Assembly (NCBI RefSeq): GCF_000585995.1 | Contig: NZ_CP007410.1 | Span: 6,441,001 to 6,505,000, forward strand | DNA: 64,000 bases | Reading direction: 5' to 3' | Source: Pseudomonas brassicacearum | GTDB lineage: Bacteria > Pseudomonadota > Gammaproteobacteria > Pseudomonadales > Pseudomonadaceae | Shown here: piece by piece, positions 1 to 9,671 of the stretch | Layout of the letters: the number at the start of each line of letters is the position of its first letter | Position numbering within the stretch: the stretch's first letter is position 1 | Notes under the pieces: model-generated | Database searches by the model: none | What the model was told of the DNA's origin: nothing | The model's input: the letters and a program-made list of their open reading frames with translations, nothing else | Translations under genes and position numbers: made by a program

Positions 1-1254
<1,254 letters not shown>

Positions 1255-1328
1255 ATGGCCCTTCCCAAAACCGCTGCGACGGCTTTACATTGGTACTCGC
1301 AGCGCGCCGAGGGGTTTGGTTAAAAAAT

Positions 1329-1358
1329 CAGCGCTTCCCTAAACGCTGGTGTTTTTTT
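1329..1358 (+). terminator. Probable Rho-independent terminator after gmk
   Basis: CAGCG (1329-1333) pairs with CGCTG (1344-1348) and is followed within two bases by seven T residues (1352-1358). The stem is short, so strength is uncertain. It separates gmk from the rpoZ-spoT unit. Confidence 0.55.
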
Positions 1359-1421
1359 AAACTGTTGAGTCCGCTCGCCCAACCGGGCAGCGCGCATATT
1401 GCATTCGCTCCGAGGAATACC

Positions 1422-1685
1422 ATGGCCCGCGTAACCGTTGAAGACTGCCTAGAACACGTGGAAAACCGCTTTGAGCTGGTCATGCTCTCTACCAAGCGTG
1501 CCCGTCAACTGGCCACCGGTGGCAAAGAGCCGTTGGTCCAGTGGGAAAACGACAAGCCTACCGTAGTAGCGCTGCGTGAAATCGCCGAAGGCCTGATGAG
1601 CTACGAGTTCATCGCCAACGCTGAAATCGTTGAAGACGAACCGCTGTTCGCAGCGTTCGAGGACGAGTCCAACGAGGCGGTCTAA
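1422..1685 (+). CDS. rpoZ: DNA-directed RNA polymerase omega subunit
   Basis: 87-residue omega subunit that helps assemble and stabilise the beta' subunit of RNA polymerase and contributes to a ppGpp-binding site. It begins [20 protein letters not shown] and carries the conserved RARQL and [10 protein letters not shown] segments; length is normal. ATG 1422 is preceded by GAGGAA at a good distance; an open frame extending upstream to 1290 is not coding, since it crosses the terminator-like region. It stands 60 bases upstream of spoT, the usual linkage that places a ppGpp target beside the ppGpp enzyme. Confidence 0.97.
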   Translation: MARVTVEDCLEHVENRFELVMLSTKRARQLATGGKEPLVQWENDKPTVVALREIAEGLMSYEFIANAEIVEDEPLFAAFEDESNEAV

Positions 1686-1745
1686 GCCTATGCCTGGTCG
1701 ACGTAGCACGGCGCGGGGTCACAGCAAACGGCAGGAGTCATCATC

Positions 1746-3851
1746 ATGCCGAGCATAGACGCCCTCGCCGATCGCTTATCGGCCTACCTCGGCAAGGACC
1801 AGGTCAACCTGGTCCGCCGAGCCTATTTCTACGCCGAACAAGCCCACGACGGCCAACGCCGCCGCAGCGGCGAGGCGTACGTCACGCACCCGCTTGCGGT
1901 GGCGAACATTCTTGCCGACATGCACATGGACCATCAGAGCCTGATGGCGGCAATGCTGCATGACGTGATCGAAGACACCGGCATTGCCAAGGAAGCGCTG
2001 CAAGCGCAGTTCGGCGAAACCGTGGCCGAACTGGTCGACGGGGTCAGCAAACTGACCCAGATGAACTTCGAGACCAAGGCCGAGGCCCAGGCCGAAAACT
2101 TCCAGAAAATGGCCATGGCCATGGCCCGCGACATCCGCGTGATCCTGGTCAAGCTCGCCGACCGCTTGCACAACATGCGCACCCTGGAAGTGCTCTCCGG
2201 CGAAAAACGCCGACGGATCGCCAAGGAAACCCTGGAGATCTACGCGCCCATCGCCAATCGCCTGGGCATGCACGCGATTCGCATCGAGTTCGAAGACCTT
2301 GGCTTCAAGGCCATGCACCCGATGCGTTCGGCGCGGATCAACCAGGCCGTCAAGCGCGCCCGGGGCAATCGCAAGGAAATCGTCAACAAGATCGAAGAAT
2401 CCCTGAGCCACTGCCTGGCCATCGACGGCATCGAAGGCGAAGTCAGCGGCCGGCAGAAACACCTCTACGGCATCTACAAGAAAATGCGCGGCAAACGTCG
2501 GGCCTTCAACGAGATCATGGACGTCTACGCGTTCCGGATCATCGTCGACAAGGTCGATACTTGCTACCGCGTATTGGGTGCTGTGCATAATTTGTACAAA
2601 CCGTTGCCGGGGCGCTTCAAGGATTACATCGCGATTCCCAAGGCCAACGGTTATCAATCGCTGCACACCACGTTGTTCGGCATGCACGGTGTACCGATCG
2701 AAATCCAGATCCGCACCCGTGAAATGGAAGAGATGGCCAACAACGGCATCGCAGCCCACTGGCTCTACAAATCCAGCGGCGACGAACAACCCAAGAACAC
2801 CCACGCCCGGGCCCGACAGTGGGTCAAGGGTGTGCTGGAAATGCAGCAGCGGGCCGGCAACTCCCTGGAATTCATCGAAAGCGTCAAGATCGACCTGTTT
2901 CCGGACGAGGTCTATGTCTTCACGCCCAAGGGCCGGATCATGGAGCTGCCCAAAGGCTCCACGGCCGTGGACTTTGCCTACGCGGTGCACACCGACGTCG
3001 GCAACAGCTGCATCGCCTGTCGGATCAACCGTCGCCTGGCGCCGTTGTCCGAACCGCTGCAAAGCGGCTCCACGGTGGAAATCGTCAGCGCGCCCGGCGC
3101 CCGACCGAACCCGGCGTGGCTCAACTTCGTGGTCACCGGCAAGGCCCGTACCCATATCCGCCACGCCTTGAAACTGCAACGCCGCTCCGAATCCATCAGC
3201 CTGGGCGAGCGCCTGCTGAACAAAGTGCTGAACGGTTTCGACAGCTCCCTGGACAAGATCCCGGTCGAGCGCGTGCAGCTCATGCTCCACGAATACCGCC
3301 TCGAACTGATCGAAGACCTGCTCGAAGACATCGGCCTGGGCAATCGCATGGCCTACGTCGTCGCCCGCCGCCTGCTCGGCGAAGGCGAGCAATTGCCAAG
3401 CCCCGAAGGCCCGCTGGCGATTCGCGGCACCGAAGGCCTGGTGCTCAGCTATGCCAAGTGCTGCACACCGATCCCGGGCGACCCGATTGTCGGCCATCTG
3501 TCCGCCGGCAAAGGGATGGTGGTGCACCTGGACAACTGCCGCAACATCAGCGAAATCCGCCACAACCCGGAAAAATGCATCCAGCTCTCCTGGGCCAAGG
3601 ATGTTACCGGCGAATTCAACGTCGAGCTGCGGGTCGAGCTGGAGCACCAGCGTGGCCTGATCGCGCTGCTGGCCAGCAGCGTCAACGCCGCCGACGGCAA
3701 TATCGAAAAAATCAGCATGGACGAACGCGATGGCCGCATCAGCGTCGTCCAACTGGTGGTCAGCGTGCACGACCGCGTGCACCTGGCCCGCGTGATCAAG
3801 AAACTGCGCGCCCTGACCGGCGTCATCCGCATCACCCGGATGCGCGCATAA
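1746..3851 (+). CDS. spoT: Bifunctional (p)ppGpp synthetase/hydrolase
   Basis: Stringent-response enzyme that makes and degrades (p)ppGpp. Domains in order: HD hydrolase (residues about 25-150, with [14 protein letters not shown] and [12 protein letters not shown]), RelA/SpoT synthetase (about 230-345, with [13 protein letters not shown] and NGYQSLHTT), TGS (about 385-445, [12 protein letters not shown]), a zinc-finger/helical region containing [11 protein letters not shown], and a C-terminal ACT domain (about 625-700). 701 residues is the normal length. Intact HD residues support hydrolase activity and separate it from RelA. A Shine-Dalgarno CAGGAG precedes ATG 1746. ridA follows 37 bases downstream. 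Confidence 0.97.
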   Translation: MPSIDALADRLSAYLGKDQVNLVRRAYFYAEQAHDGQRRRSGEAYVTHPLAVANILADMHMDHQSLMAAMLHDVIEDTGIAKEALQAQFGETVAELVDGVSKLTQMNFETKAEAQAENFQKMAMAMARDIRVILVKLADRLHNMRTLEVLSGEKRRRIAKETLEIYAPIANRLGMHAIRIEFEDLGFKAMHPMRSARINQAVKRARGNRKEIVNKIEESLSHCLAIDGIEGEVSGRQKHLYGIYKKMRGKRRAFNEIMDVYAFRIIVDKVDTCYRVLGAVHNLYKPLPGRFKDYIAIPKANGYQSLHTTLFGMHGVPIEIQIRTREMEEMANNGIAAHWLYKSSGDEQPKNTHARARQWVKGVLEMQQRAGNSLEFIESVKIDLFPDEVYVFTPKGRIMELPKGSTAVDFAYAVHTDVGNSCIACRINRRLAPLSEPLQSGSTVEIVSAPGARPNPAWLNFVVTGKARTHIRHALKLQRRSESISLGERLLNKVLNGFDSSLDKIPVERVQLMLHEYRLELIEDLLEDIGLGNRMAYVVARRLLGEGEQLPSPEGPLAIRGTEGLVLSYAKCCTPIPGDPIVGHLSAGKGMVVHLDNCRNISEIRHNPEKCIQLSWAKDVTGEFNVELRVELEHQRGLIALLASSVNAADGNIEKISMDERDGRISVVQLVVSVHDRVHLARVIKKLRALTGVIRITRMRA

Positions 3852-3888
3852 CGGCGCAATCAGGCCCACCCATTACAAGGAGTCATTC

Positions 3889-4269
3889 ATGACCAAAACC
3901 GTTATCACCAGCGACAAAGCCCCTGCCGCCATCGGTACTTATTCCCAGGCCATCAAGGCGGGCAACACCGTGTACATGTCGGGCCAGATCCCGCTGGACC
4001 CGAAAACCATGGAGCTGGTGGAAGGCTTCGAAGCCCAGACCGTGCAGGTGTTCGAAAACCTCAAGGCCGTGGCCGAGGCTGCCGGTGGTTCGTTCAAGGA
4101 CATCGTCAAGCTCAACATCTTCCTCACCGACCTGAGCCACTTCGCCAAGGTCAACGAGGTCATGGGCAAGTACTTCGACCAGCCTTACCCTGCCCGCGCC
4201 GCCATTGGCGTGGCGGCCCTGCCAAAGGGCGCGCAGGTTGAGATGGACGCCATCCTGGTCATCGAGTAA
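3889..4269 (+). CDS. ridA: RidA-family reactive enamine/imine deaminase
   Basis: 126-residue member of the Rid (YjgF/YER057c/UK114) family, which hydrolyses reactive 2-aminoacrylate and related imines released by PLP enzymes. Family motifs are visible: [14 protein letters not shown] near the N-terminus, SGQIPLDP, and the C-terminal [20 protein letters not shown] containing the catalytic Arg region. AAGGAG lies just upstream of ATG 3889. It follows spoT closely, a common Pseudomonas arrangement, and ends in a strong terminator. Confidence 0.95.
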   Translation: MTKTVITSDKAPAAIGTYSQAIKAGNTVYMSGQIPLDPKTMELVEGFEAQTVQVFENLKAVAEAAGGSFKDIVKLNIFLTDLSHFAKVNEVMGKYFDQPYPARAAIGVAALPKGAQVEMDAILVIE

Positions 4270-4276
4270 TAAGCCC

Positions 4277-4305
4277 GGCGCAGCCCTCCCCCGCTGCGCC
4301 GTTTT
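4277..4305 (+). terminator. Rho-independent terminator after ridA
   Basis: An 8-bp GC stem, GGCGCAGC (4277-4284) with GCTGCGCC (4293-4300), is followed by GTTTTCGTT. This probably ends the rpoZ-spoT-ridA unit. Confidence 0.75.
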
Positions 4306-4325
4306 CGTTCTGAAAGGATTCCACC

Positions 4326-5066
4326 ATGCGCAACGCGCTTGCTCTCTCGCTGGTCGCCCTGCTTCTGGGCGGCTGCGCCAGCGACCCTGCCGACCGTGAC
4401 ATCAGCGGCACCTGGATCAACCAGGCAGCCATCGACGCTGCCGCCAAAGGTGGCCCGCTTCGCGAGGCTTTGCAGGGTTATGGCCCGAACCTGGAATGGG
4501 ACGTCAACACCCGGGCCGGTCAGGCGCGCTATACCAACGGCTTTGAAAATGTCGAAGGCAAGTTGCTGGGCGAAGAAGACGGCACGTGGAAAGTCGATTT
4601 CTACGGCAGCTCCGCCAGCGAACTCAAGCGCGACGGCAACCAGTTGAGCCAGGCCGCCACCGAAAACGAACCGCAACAGGTGTTCGACCGCGCGTCAGTC
4701 CAGGTACCAGAAGGCGCGCCAATCGGCGCCAGTTTCGAGCGAGCACTGTATGCCGCCTACCTGGGTGGCACCTGGAGCATCGTCAACGGCCCCGGCCAAG
4801 GCGCCAGCGTGCAATTCCAGCCCGACGGCCAGGTCAGCGGCCTACCGGGCGCCGATCGTTACGCCTTATGCCTGGCGGGCGACTGCGCCTCCATGAGCGG
4901 CGGCAACGACAACATCTGGCTGCAACAGAACGGCCAGGGCAACACCTGGATCTTTGCCCGCGACGGCAAGAAGCTGGAAATTTTCCAGACCGTCAATGCG
5001 GCATTGGCCGATGAAATGCCTTCGTTCACGCCGGGTACTCGGCAGTGGCTGCTGGAAAAGCAGTAG
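4326..5066 (+). CDS. Predicted lipoprotein of unknown function
   Basis: 246-residue protein with a typical lipoprotein signal: hydrophobic segment then lipobox LLGGC with the acylated Cys at position 17. The following residue is Ala, not Asp, which favours outer-membrane sorting. The mature part has no motif I recognise; two stretches (about 25-75 and 145-200) each start with a G-T-W pattern (SGTWINQ, GGTWSIV), suggesting a repeated beta-rich unit. AAAGGATT precedes the ATG. It stands alone between the ridA terminator and a REP pair. Confidence 0.85.
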   Translation: MRNALALSLVALLLGGCASDPADRDISGTWINQAAIDAAAKGGPLREALQGYGPNLEWDVNTRAGQARYTNGFENVEGKLLGEEDGTWKVDFYGSSASELKRDGNQLSQAATENEPQQVFDRASVQVPEGAPIGASFERALYAAYLGGTWSIVNGPGQGASVQFQPDGQVSGLPGADRYALCLAGDCASMSGGNDNIWLQQNGQGNTWIFARDGKKLEIFQTVNAALADEMPSFTPGTRQWLLEKQ

Positions 5067-5085
5067 AAGCCCAGACGCGGTTCCC

Positions 5086-5176
5086 CTGTGGGAGCGGGCT
5101 TGCTCGCGAAGGCGGCATGACAGTCAACGAAGATGTTGGATGTCAGGCCCCCTTCGCGAGCAAACCCGCTCCCACC
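5086..5176. repeat. REP pair (inverted)
   Basis: GTGGGAGCGGGCTTGCTCGC near 5088 and its inverted counterpart GCGAGCAAACCCGCTCCCAC ending near 5175, about 50 bases apart. This is the standard inverted pair of Pseudomonas repetitive extragenic palindromes. It lies between two converging genes and could also act as a bidirectional terminator. Confidence 0.85.
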
Positions 5177-5201
5177 GTTTGTTATGGGGTGCCTGAAAAA
5201 G

Positions 5202-6059
5202 TCAGCAGCGCCCCTCCAGAATCGCCGCATACCCCTCACGAAAACTCGGATACTGCGGCGTCCAGCCCAACGCCTTTGCCCGGGCATTGCTGCAGCGTTT
5301 GCTGCCGGCGCGACGTACGCTGGCGTTTTCGGCCCATTGGGTGACGCCCATGTAGTCGCGCAGCCAGCCCACCACGTCGGCCAGCGCGGCGGGGGCATCG
5401 TCGACGCCGATGTAGCAGTCTTGCAGGGTTTTGCCCTGGCGATCGGCTTCCAGCAGGAACGCCAGCAGGCCCGCCGCATCGTCGGCATGGATGCGGTTGG
5501 CGTACAGGGGCGGGTCTTCCACCACGCTATAGCCCTGGCGCACCTGGCTCAACAGCCATTCACGACCCGGGCCGTAGATGCCGGTCAAGCGCACGCGGCT
5601 GGCCGGAATGCCACTGTCCAGCGCCACTTGCTCGGCTTCGAGCATCAGCCGTCCGGAATAACCGCCGGCCTCGGTGGGCGACGTTTCATCGACCCACTCA
5701 CCCTTCTGTTGCCCATAGACACTGCTGCTGGACACAAAAAGCAAACGTTTTGGCTGCTGCCCATGCTGCTTCAACCAGCCCAACACATGCTGCAACCCTT
5801 CTATGTAAGCCGCGCGATAACCCGCTTCGTCATGCTGGGTGGCGGCCGCGCTGTACACCAGATAATCCAGGGGGCCGGTGGGCCAATCGGCCGGACATTG
5901 CTCGCTGAACAGATCGCCCGTCACCCCGACAACCCCGGCCGGCAGGTGCGAAACCGTGCGTCGCAAGCCATAGACTTGCCAATGTTCGGCCAATAACTGG
6001 CTGGCCAGGCGGCTGCCGATATCACCGCAGCCGGCGATTAAAACAGAAGGCGCGGACAT
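5202..6059 (-). CDS. NAD(P)-dependent epimerase/dehydratase-like protein (extended SDR)
   Basis: 285 residues. The N-terminus has a Rossmann nucleotide-binding motif, VLIAGCGDIGSRLA (G-x-G-x-x-G type), then a sugar-epimerase-like fold with SSSSVYG and a Tyr/Lys region (YGQQKGEWVDE), and ANRIHADDAAG near residue 205, typical of extended short-chain dehydrogenases. ATG 6059 is preferred over an in-frame TTG at 6062, because AGGAG lies six bases from the ATG. The substrate is unknown. It is a single-gene unit divergent from exbB. Confidence 0.85.
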   Translation of the reverse strand: MSAPSVLIAGCGDIGSRLASQLLAEHWQVYGLRRTVSHLPAGVVGVTGDLFSEQCPADWPTGPLDYLVYSAAATQHDEAGYRAAYIEGLQHVLGWLKQHGQQPKRLLFVSSSSVYGQQKGEWVDETSPTEAGGYSGRLMLEAEQVALDSGIPASRVRLTGIYGPGREWLLSQVRQGYSVVEDPPLYANRIHADDAAGLLAFLLEADRQGKTLQDCYIGVDDAPAALADVVGWLRDYMGVTQWAENASVRRAGSKRCSNARAKALGWTPQYPSFREGYAAILEGRC

Positions 6060-6246
6060 CAAAATCTCCTCTGGTAAAGGCGCAGACTAGCCCTCGGAAG
6101 GGACAAGCGGCTAGCAATGCAGGAAAAAAAGTTACTGTATTACTTTTGTTAACAAGAATTACTTGCAATAATGCTCGCCACTTTTGTTCTCGGCCCACGA
6201 GGCCTGGAAGAACATCAACCTTCTTTTCCTCTCAGGTCCGGCCAGC

Positions 6247-7230
6247 ATGAAACGCTCTCTATCCTCCGCTTCGCCAACCAACCGACCTCGCGTCTGGAGC
6301 GCCGTGGCAGCCTTGCTGCTCAGCCTGCTGCTGGCGCCTGCCGCCGCGTTCGCCGATGCACAGACACCCGCCACGACACCGGCCACCGCCCCTGCCACAA
6401 CGGCCCCGGCGCCTGCCGACGCTGGCGCTCCCGTTGCCACGCCGGTGGCCACCGACCCGGCCCAGGCCGTCGAAGCCAGCGCCGCAGACGCGCCGCCAGT
6501 GCTCGAAGCCGACAACTCCCTGGGCATGGCCCACGACCTGTCGCCCTGGGGCATGTACCAGAACGCCGACATCATCGTGAAAATCGTGATGATCGGCCTG
6601 GCCATCGCTTCGATCATCACCTGGACCATCTGGATCGCCAAAGGCTTCGAGCTGCTGGGCGCCAAACGTCGCTTGCGGGGTGAAATCGCCGCCCTGAAAA
6701 AGGCCACCACCCTCAAGGAGGCCAGCGCCAGCGCCGCGAAAGAAGGCACCCTCGCCAACCTACTGGTGCACGACGCGCTCGAAGAGATGCGCCTGTCGGC
6801 CAACAGCCGTGAGAAAGAAGGCATCAAGGAACGCGTGAGCTTCCGCCTCGAACGCCTGGTCGCCGCCTGTGGTCGCAACATGAGCAGCGGCACCGGCGTA
6901 CTTGCCACCATTGGTTCCACCGCGCCGTTCGTCGGCCTGTTCGGCACCGTATGGGGCATCATGAACAGCTTCATCGGCATCGCCAAGACCCAGACCACCA
7001 ACCTCGCCGTCGTGGCACCCGGCATCGCCGAAGCCCTGCTGGCGACCGCACTCGGCCTGGTCGCAGCGATCCCGGCCGTGGTCATCTACAACGTCTTCGC
7101 CCGCTCCATCGCCGGCTACAAGGCCCAGGTCTCCGACGCCTCGGCGGAAGTCCTGCTGTTGGTCAGCCGCGACCTCGACCACCTTCCGCCCGAGCGCGGC
7201 TCGCAACCGCACATGGTGAAAGTGGGGTAA
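6247..7230 (+). CDS. exbB: TonB-system energizer ExbB
   Basis: Inner-membrane proton-channel subunit that, with ExbD, powers TonB for uptake of siderophores and other ligands across the outer membrane. 327 residues. An N-terminal signal-like hydrophobic segment and an Ala/Pro/Thr-rich periplasmic extension precede the MotA/TolQ/ExbB domain; transmembrane segments lie near residues 110-135, 215-240 and 260-290 (TGVLATIGSTAPFVGLFGTVWGI). ATG 6247 was chosen over a TTG at 6184. The AT-rich 120 bases upstream (about 6125-6172) probably hold the promoter; GAATTACTTGCAATAAT at 6156-6172 is only a weak resemblance to a Fur box. It is the first gene of exbB-exbD-tonB. Confidence 0.95.
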   Translation: MKRSLSSASPTNRPRVWSAVAALLLSLLLAPAAAFADAQTPATTPATAPATTAPAPADAGAPVATPVATDPAQAVEASAADAPPVLEADNSLGMAHDLSPWGMYQNADIIVKIVMIGLAIASIITWTIWIAKGFELLGAKRRLRGEIAALKKATTLKEASASAAKEGTLANLLVHDALEEMRLSANSREKEGIKERVSFRLERLVAACGRNMSSGTGVLATIGSTAPFVGLFGTVWGIMNSFIGIAKTQTTNLAVVAPGIAEALLATALGLVAAIPAVVIYNVFARSIAGYKAQVSDASAEVLLLVSRDLDHLPPERGSQPHMVKVG

Positions 7231-7236
7231 TCGGCC

Positions 7237-7665
7237 ATGGGCCTGCATTTGAAAGAAGGCGCAGACGACGATCTGGCCGAGAACCACGAAATCAACGTCA
7301 CGCCATTCATCGACGTGATGCTGGTGCTGCTGATCATCTTCATGGTGGCCGCCCCGCTCGCCACCGTGGACATCAAGGTCGATCTCCCGGCCTCGACGGC
7401 CAAGCCATCGCCACGGCCAGAGAAACCGGTGTTCCTGAGCGTCAAGGCCGACCAGCGCCTGTTCCTCGGCGAAGACGAGGTCAAGACCGAAAGCCTCGGC
7501 GCGACCCTCGACGCCAAGACCCAGGGCAAGAAGGACACGACGATCTTCTTCCAGGCCGATAAAGGCGTGGACTACGGCGACTTGATGAACGTGATGGACG
7601 CCCTGCGCGCCGCCGGTTACTTGAAGGTCGGCCTGGTCGGACTCGAGACGGCGCCCAAGAAATGA
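7237..7665 (+). CDS. exbD: TonB-system energizer ExbD
   Basis: 142-residue partner of ExbB with one N-terminal transmembrane helix (about residues 23-43) bearing the conserved proton-translocating Asp26 in NVTPFIDVMLVLL, followed by a periplasmic domain. It starts six bases after the exbB stop, and its TGA overlaps the tonB ATG (ATGA), indicating tight translational coupling. Confidence 0.96.
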   Translation: MGLHLKEGADDDLAENHEINVTPFIDVMLVLLIIFMVAAPLATVDIKVDLPASTAKPSPRPEKPVFLSVKADQRLFLGEDEVKTESLGATLDAKTQGKKDTTIFFQADKGVDYGDLMNVMDALRAAGYLKVGLVGLETAPKK

Positions 7666-8417
7666 TCACGACGCGCCAAAAGCTGACGCGTTACAGCGGT
7701 AGCCTGGCCGTAGTGCTGGGCGTGCATGCGCTCGCCATCGCGCTGGCACTGAACTGGACGTCACGCCCGCCCATCGAATTGCCCCCCCAGGCCATGATGG
7801 TCGAGCTGGCGCCGGTTCCGGCCCCACCACCGCCTGCACCGCCGAAAGTCGTCACACCGCCGCAGCCTCCTGAACCGGTCGAAGAACTGCCGTTGCCTAA
7901 GCTCGCCGAAGCGGCGAAGCCGGAGATCTCCATACCCAAACCGGTCAAGCCCAAGCCGAAGCCTCAACCGCCCAAGCCCAAGCCCGTGGAGAAAAAACCG
8001 GAGCCGCCGAAGGAAACACCGTCGGAGCAAAAGCCCAGCGATACCCCGCCCACCCCGGCACCGACCGAGAAATCCGCGCAACCGGCCCCAGGCCCTTCGC
8101 CAGCTCAATCGGCGGCCAAGGCCAATTGGCAGGGCACACTGCTGGCGCACCTGGGCAAGTACAAAAAGTACCCGACCCGGGCCCAGCAGATGAACAAGGA
8201 AGGCATGAATCGCCTGCGCTTCGTGGTGGATGCCGAAGGTAACGTGCTGTCATACGAACTGGTGGGCAGCTCCGGCACGGAGTCGCTGGACCGGGCCACC
8301 CTGGAAATGATCCGCAAAGCCCAACCGCTGCCCAAGCCACCGGCCGAACTGCTGACCAACGGCACCATCGAACTGACGGCACCGTTTGTGTATTCCATCG
8401 AGAAGCGCCGGCGCTGA
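7662..8417 (+). CDS. tonB: Energy transducer TonB
   Basis: 251 residues: a single N-terminal transmembrane anchor (about 13-31), a long Pro/Lys/Glu-rich spacer (about 35-150) that spans the periplasm, and a C-terminal TonB domain (about 160-250, LGKYKKYPTRAQ, GMNRLRFVVDAEGNVLSYEL) that contacts the TonB box of outer-membrane receptors. It is the last gene of the exbB-exbD-tonB operon; REP sequences follow. Repression by iron through Fur is usual for the family but not shown here. Confidence 0.95.
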   Translation: MITTRQKLTRYSGSLAVVLGVHALAIALALNWTSRPPIELPPQAMMVELAPVPAPPPPAPPKVVTPPQPPEPVEELPLPKLAEAAKPEISIPKPVKPKPKPQPPKPKPVEKKPEPPKETPSEQKPSDTPPTPAPTEKSAQPAPGPSPAQSAAKANWQGTLLAHLGKYKKYPTRAQQMNKEGMNRLRFVVDAEGNVLSYELVGSSGTESLDRATLEMIRKAQPLPKPPAELLTNGTIELTAPFVYSIEKRRR

Positions 8418-8741
8418 CCGAACCTAGCAACTCGGTAGCAGGTGAATCCTGTGGCGAGGGAGCTTGCTCCCGCTGGACTGCGCAGCAGGCCCTGGCCCGA
8501 TCAACACGATCTGCCTGATGCAGCGCATTCGCTGGTTTTGGGGCCGCTTCGCGGCCCAGCGGGAGCAAGCTCCCTCGCCACAATGAGTACACCCGACAGA
8601 ACGGCATCGAAAGATGCCTTTTTCATATCCGGCAACGACCCAACAGACATTGGACAGTGTCACACCGCGCCTCCACTCTGATAACGTGCGTCTATCGATT
8701 GCAGCCGGTATGCTTGGCTCGCAACTTCATGGACGCTTGCT
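8418..8741. repeat. Intergenic REP pair between tonB and oxyR
   Basis: GTGGCGAGGGAGCTTGCTCC begins at 8451 and its inverse GGGAGCAAGCTCCCTCGCCA ends near 8580, about 70 bases apart. The rest of the gap (8583-8741) must hold the oxyR promoter; I see no clear operator in it. Confidence 0.8.
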
Positions 8742-9662
8742 ATGACCCTCACAGAATTACGCTACATCGTCACCCTCGCCCAAGAGCAGCATTTCGGCCA
8801 TGCGGCCGAGCGTTGCCATGTCAGCCAGCCGACGCTGTCGGTGGGTGTGAAAAAGCTTGAAGACGAGCTCGGTGTGCTGATTTTCGAGCGCAGCAAAAGC
8901 GCCGTGCGCCTGACGCCGGTCGGCGAAGGCATCGTGGCCCAGGCGCAAAAAGTCCTGGAACAGGCCCAAGGCATCCGTGAGCTGGCCCAGGCTGGCAAGA
9001 ACCAGCTGACCGCCCCACTGAAGGTCGGTGCGATCTACACCGTCGGCCCGTACCTGTTCCCGCACCTGATTCCGCAACTGCACCGGGTTGCCCCGCAGAT
9101 GCCGTTGTACATCGAAGAAAACTTTACCCACGTGCTGCGCGACAAACTGCGCAACGGCGAGTTGGACGCGATCATCATCGCCCTGCCGTTCAACGAAGCC
9201 GACGTCCTGACCCTGCCGCTCTACGACGAGCCGTTCTACGTCTTGATGCCGGCCCAGCATTCCTGGACCCAGAAAAAAACCATCGACGCCGCCCTGCTCA
9301 ACGACAAGAGCCTGCTGCTGCTCGGCGAAGGCCATTGCTTCCGCGACCAGGTGCTCGAAGCCTGTCCGACCCTGACCAAGGGTAGCGAAGGCGCCAAGCA
9401 CACCACGGTGGAATCCAGCTCCCTGGAGACCATCCGTCACATGGTTGCCTCTGGCCTGGGTATTTCGATCCTGCCGCTGTCGGCGGTGGACAGCCATCAC
9501 TACGCCCCCGGCGTGATCGAAGTCCGTCCGCTGACGCCGCCCGCGCCGTTCCGCACCGTAGCCATCGCCTGGCGCGCCAGCTTCCCGCGGCCCAAGGCCA
9601 TCGAGATCCTCGCTGACTCGATCCGCCTGTGTTCCGTGGCCAAGCCGCCCACTGCCAAGTAA
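8742..9662 (+). CDS. oxyR: Hydrogen-peroxide-sensing transcriptional regulator OxyR
   Basis: LysR-family regulator of 306 residues. The N-terminal winged helix-turn-helix (residues 1-60, HFGHAAERCHVSQPTLSVGV) binds DNA and the rest is the sensor domain. The two redox cysteines sit exactly at 199 and 208 (GHCFRDQVLEACP), the spacing of characterised OxyR proteins, which form a disulfide on peroxide exposure; this identifies it as OxyR and not a generic LysR protein. recG starts 9 bases after the stop, a conserved Pseudomonas pair, so recG may be co-transcribed. Confidence 0.96.
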   Translation: MTLTELRYIVTLAQEQHFGHAAERCHVSQPTLSVGVKKLEDELGVLIFERSKSAVRLTPVGEGIVAQAQKVLEQAQGIRELAQAGKNQLTAPLKVGAIYTVGPYLFPHLIPQLHRVAPQMPLYIEENFTHVLRDKLRNGELDAIIIALPFNEADVLTLPLYDEPFYVLMPAQHSWTQKKTIDAALLNDKSLLLLGEGHCFRDQVLEACPTLTKGSEGAKHTTVESSSLETIRHMVASGLGISILPLSAVDSHHYAPGVIEVRPLTPPAPFRTVAIAWRASFPRPKAIEILADSIRLCSVAKPPTAK

Positions 9663-9671
9663 GCCGCAGCC

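Noticed and set aside
1776-3869. Long open frame of about 700 codons on the minus strand opposite spoT
   Set aside because: It mirrors spoT codon structure in GC-rich DNA, has no family motifs, and spoT is unmistakable. The same applies to long antisense frames opposite tssM (25868-29338), ppkA, tssC, clpV, vgrG and rhs.
6156-6172. Fur box upstream of exbB
   Set aside because: Only a weak match to the GATAATGATAATCATTATC consensus. Iron control is likely by family habit but is not shown by the sequence.
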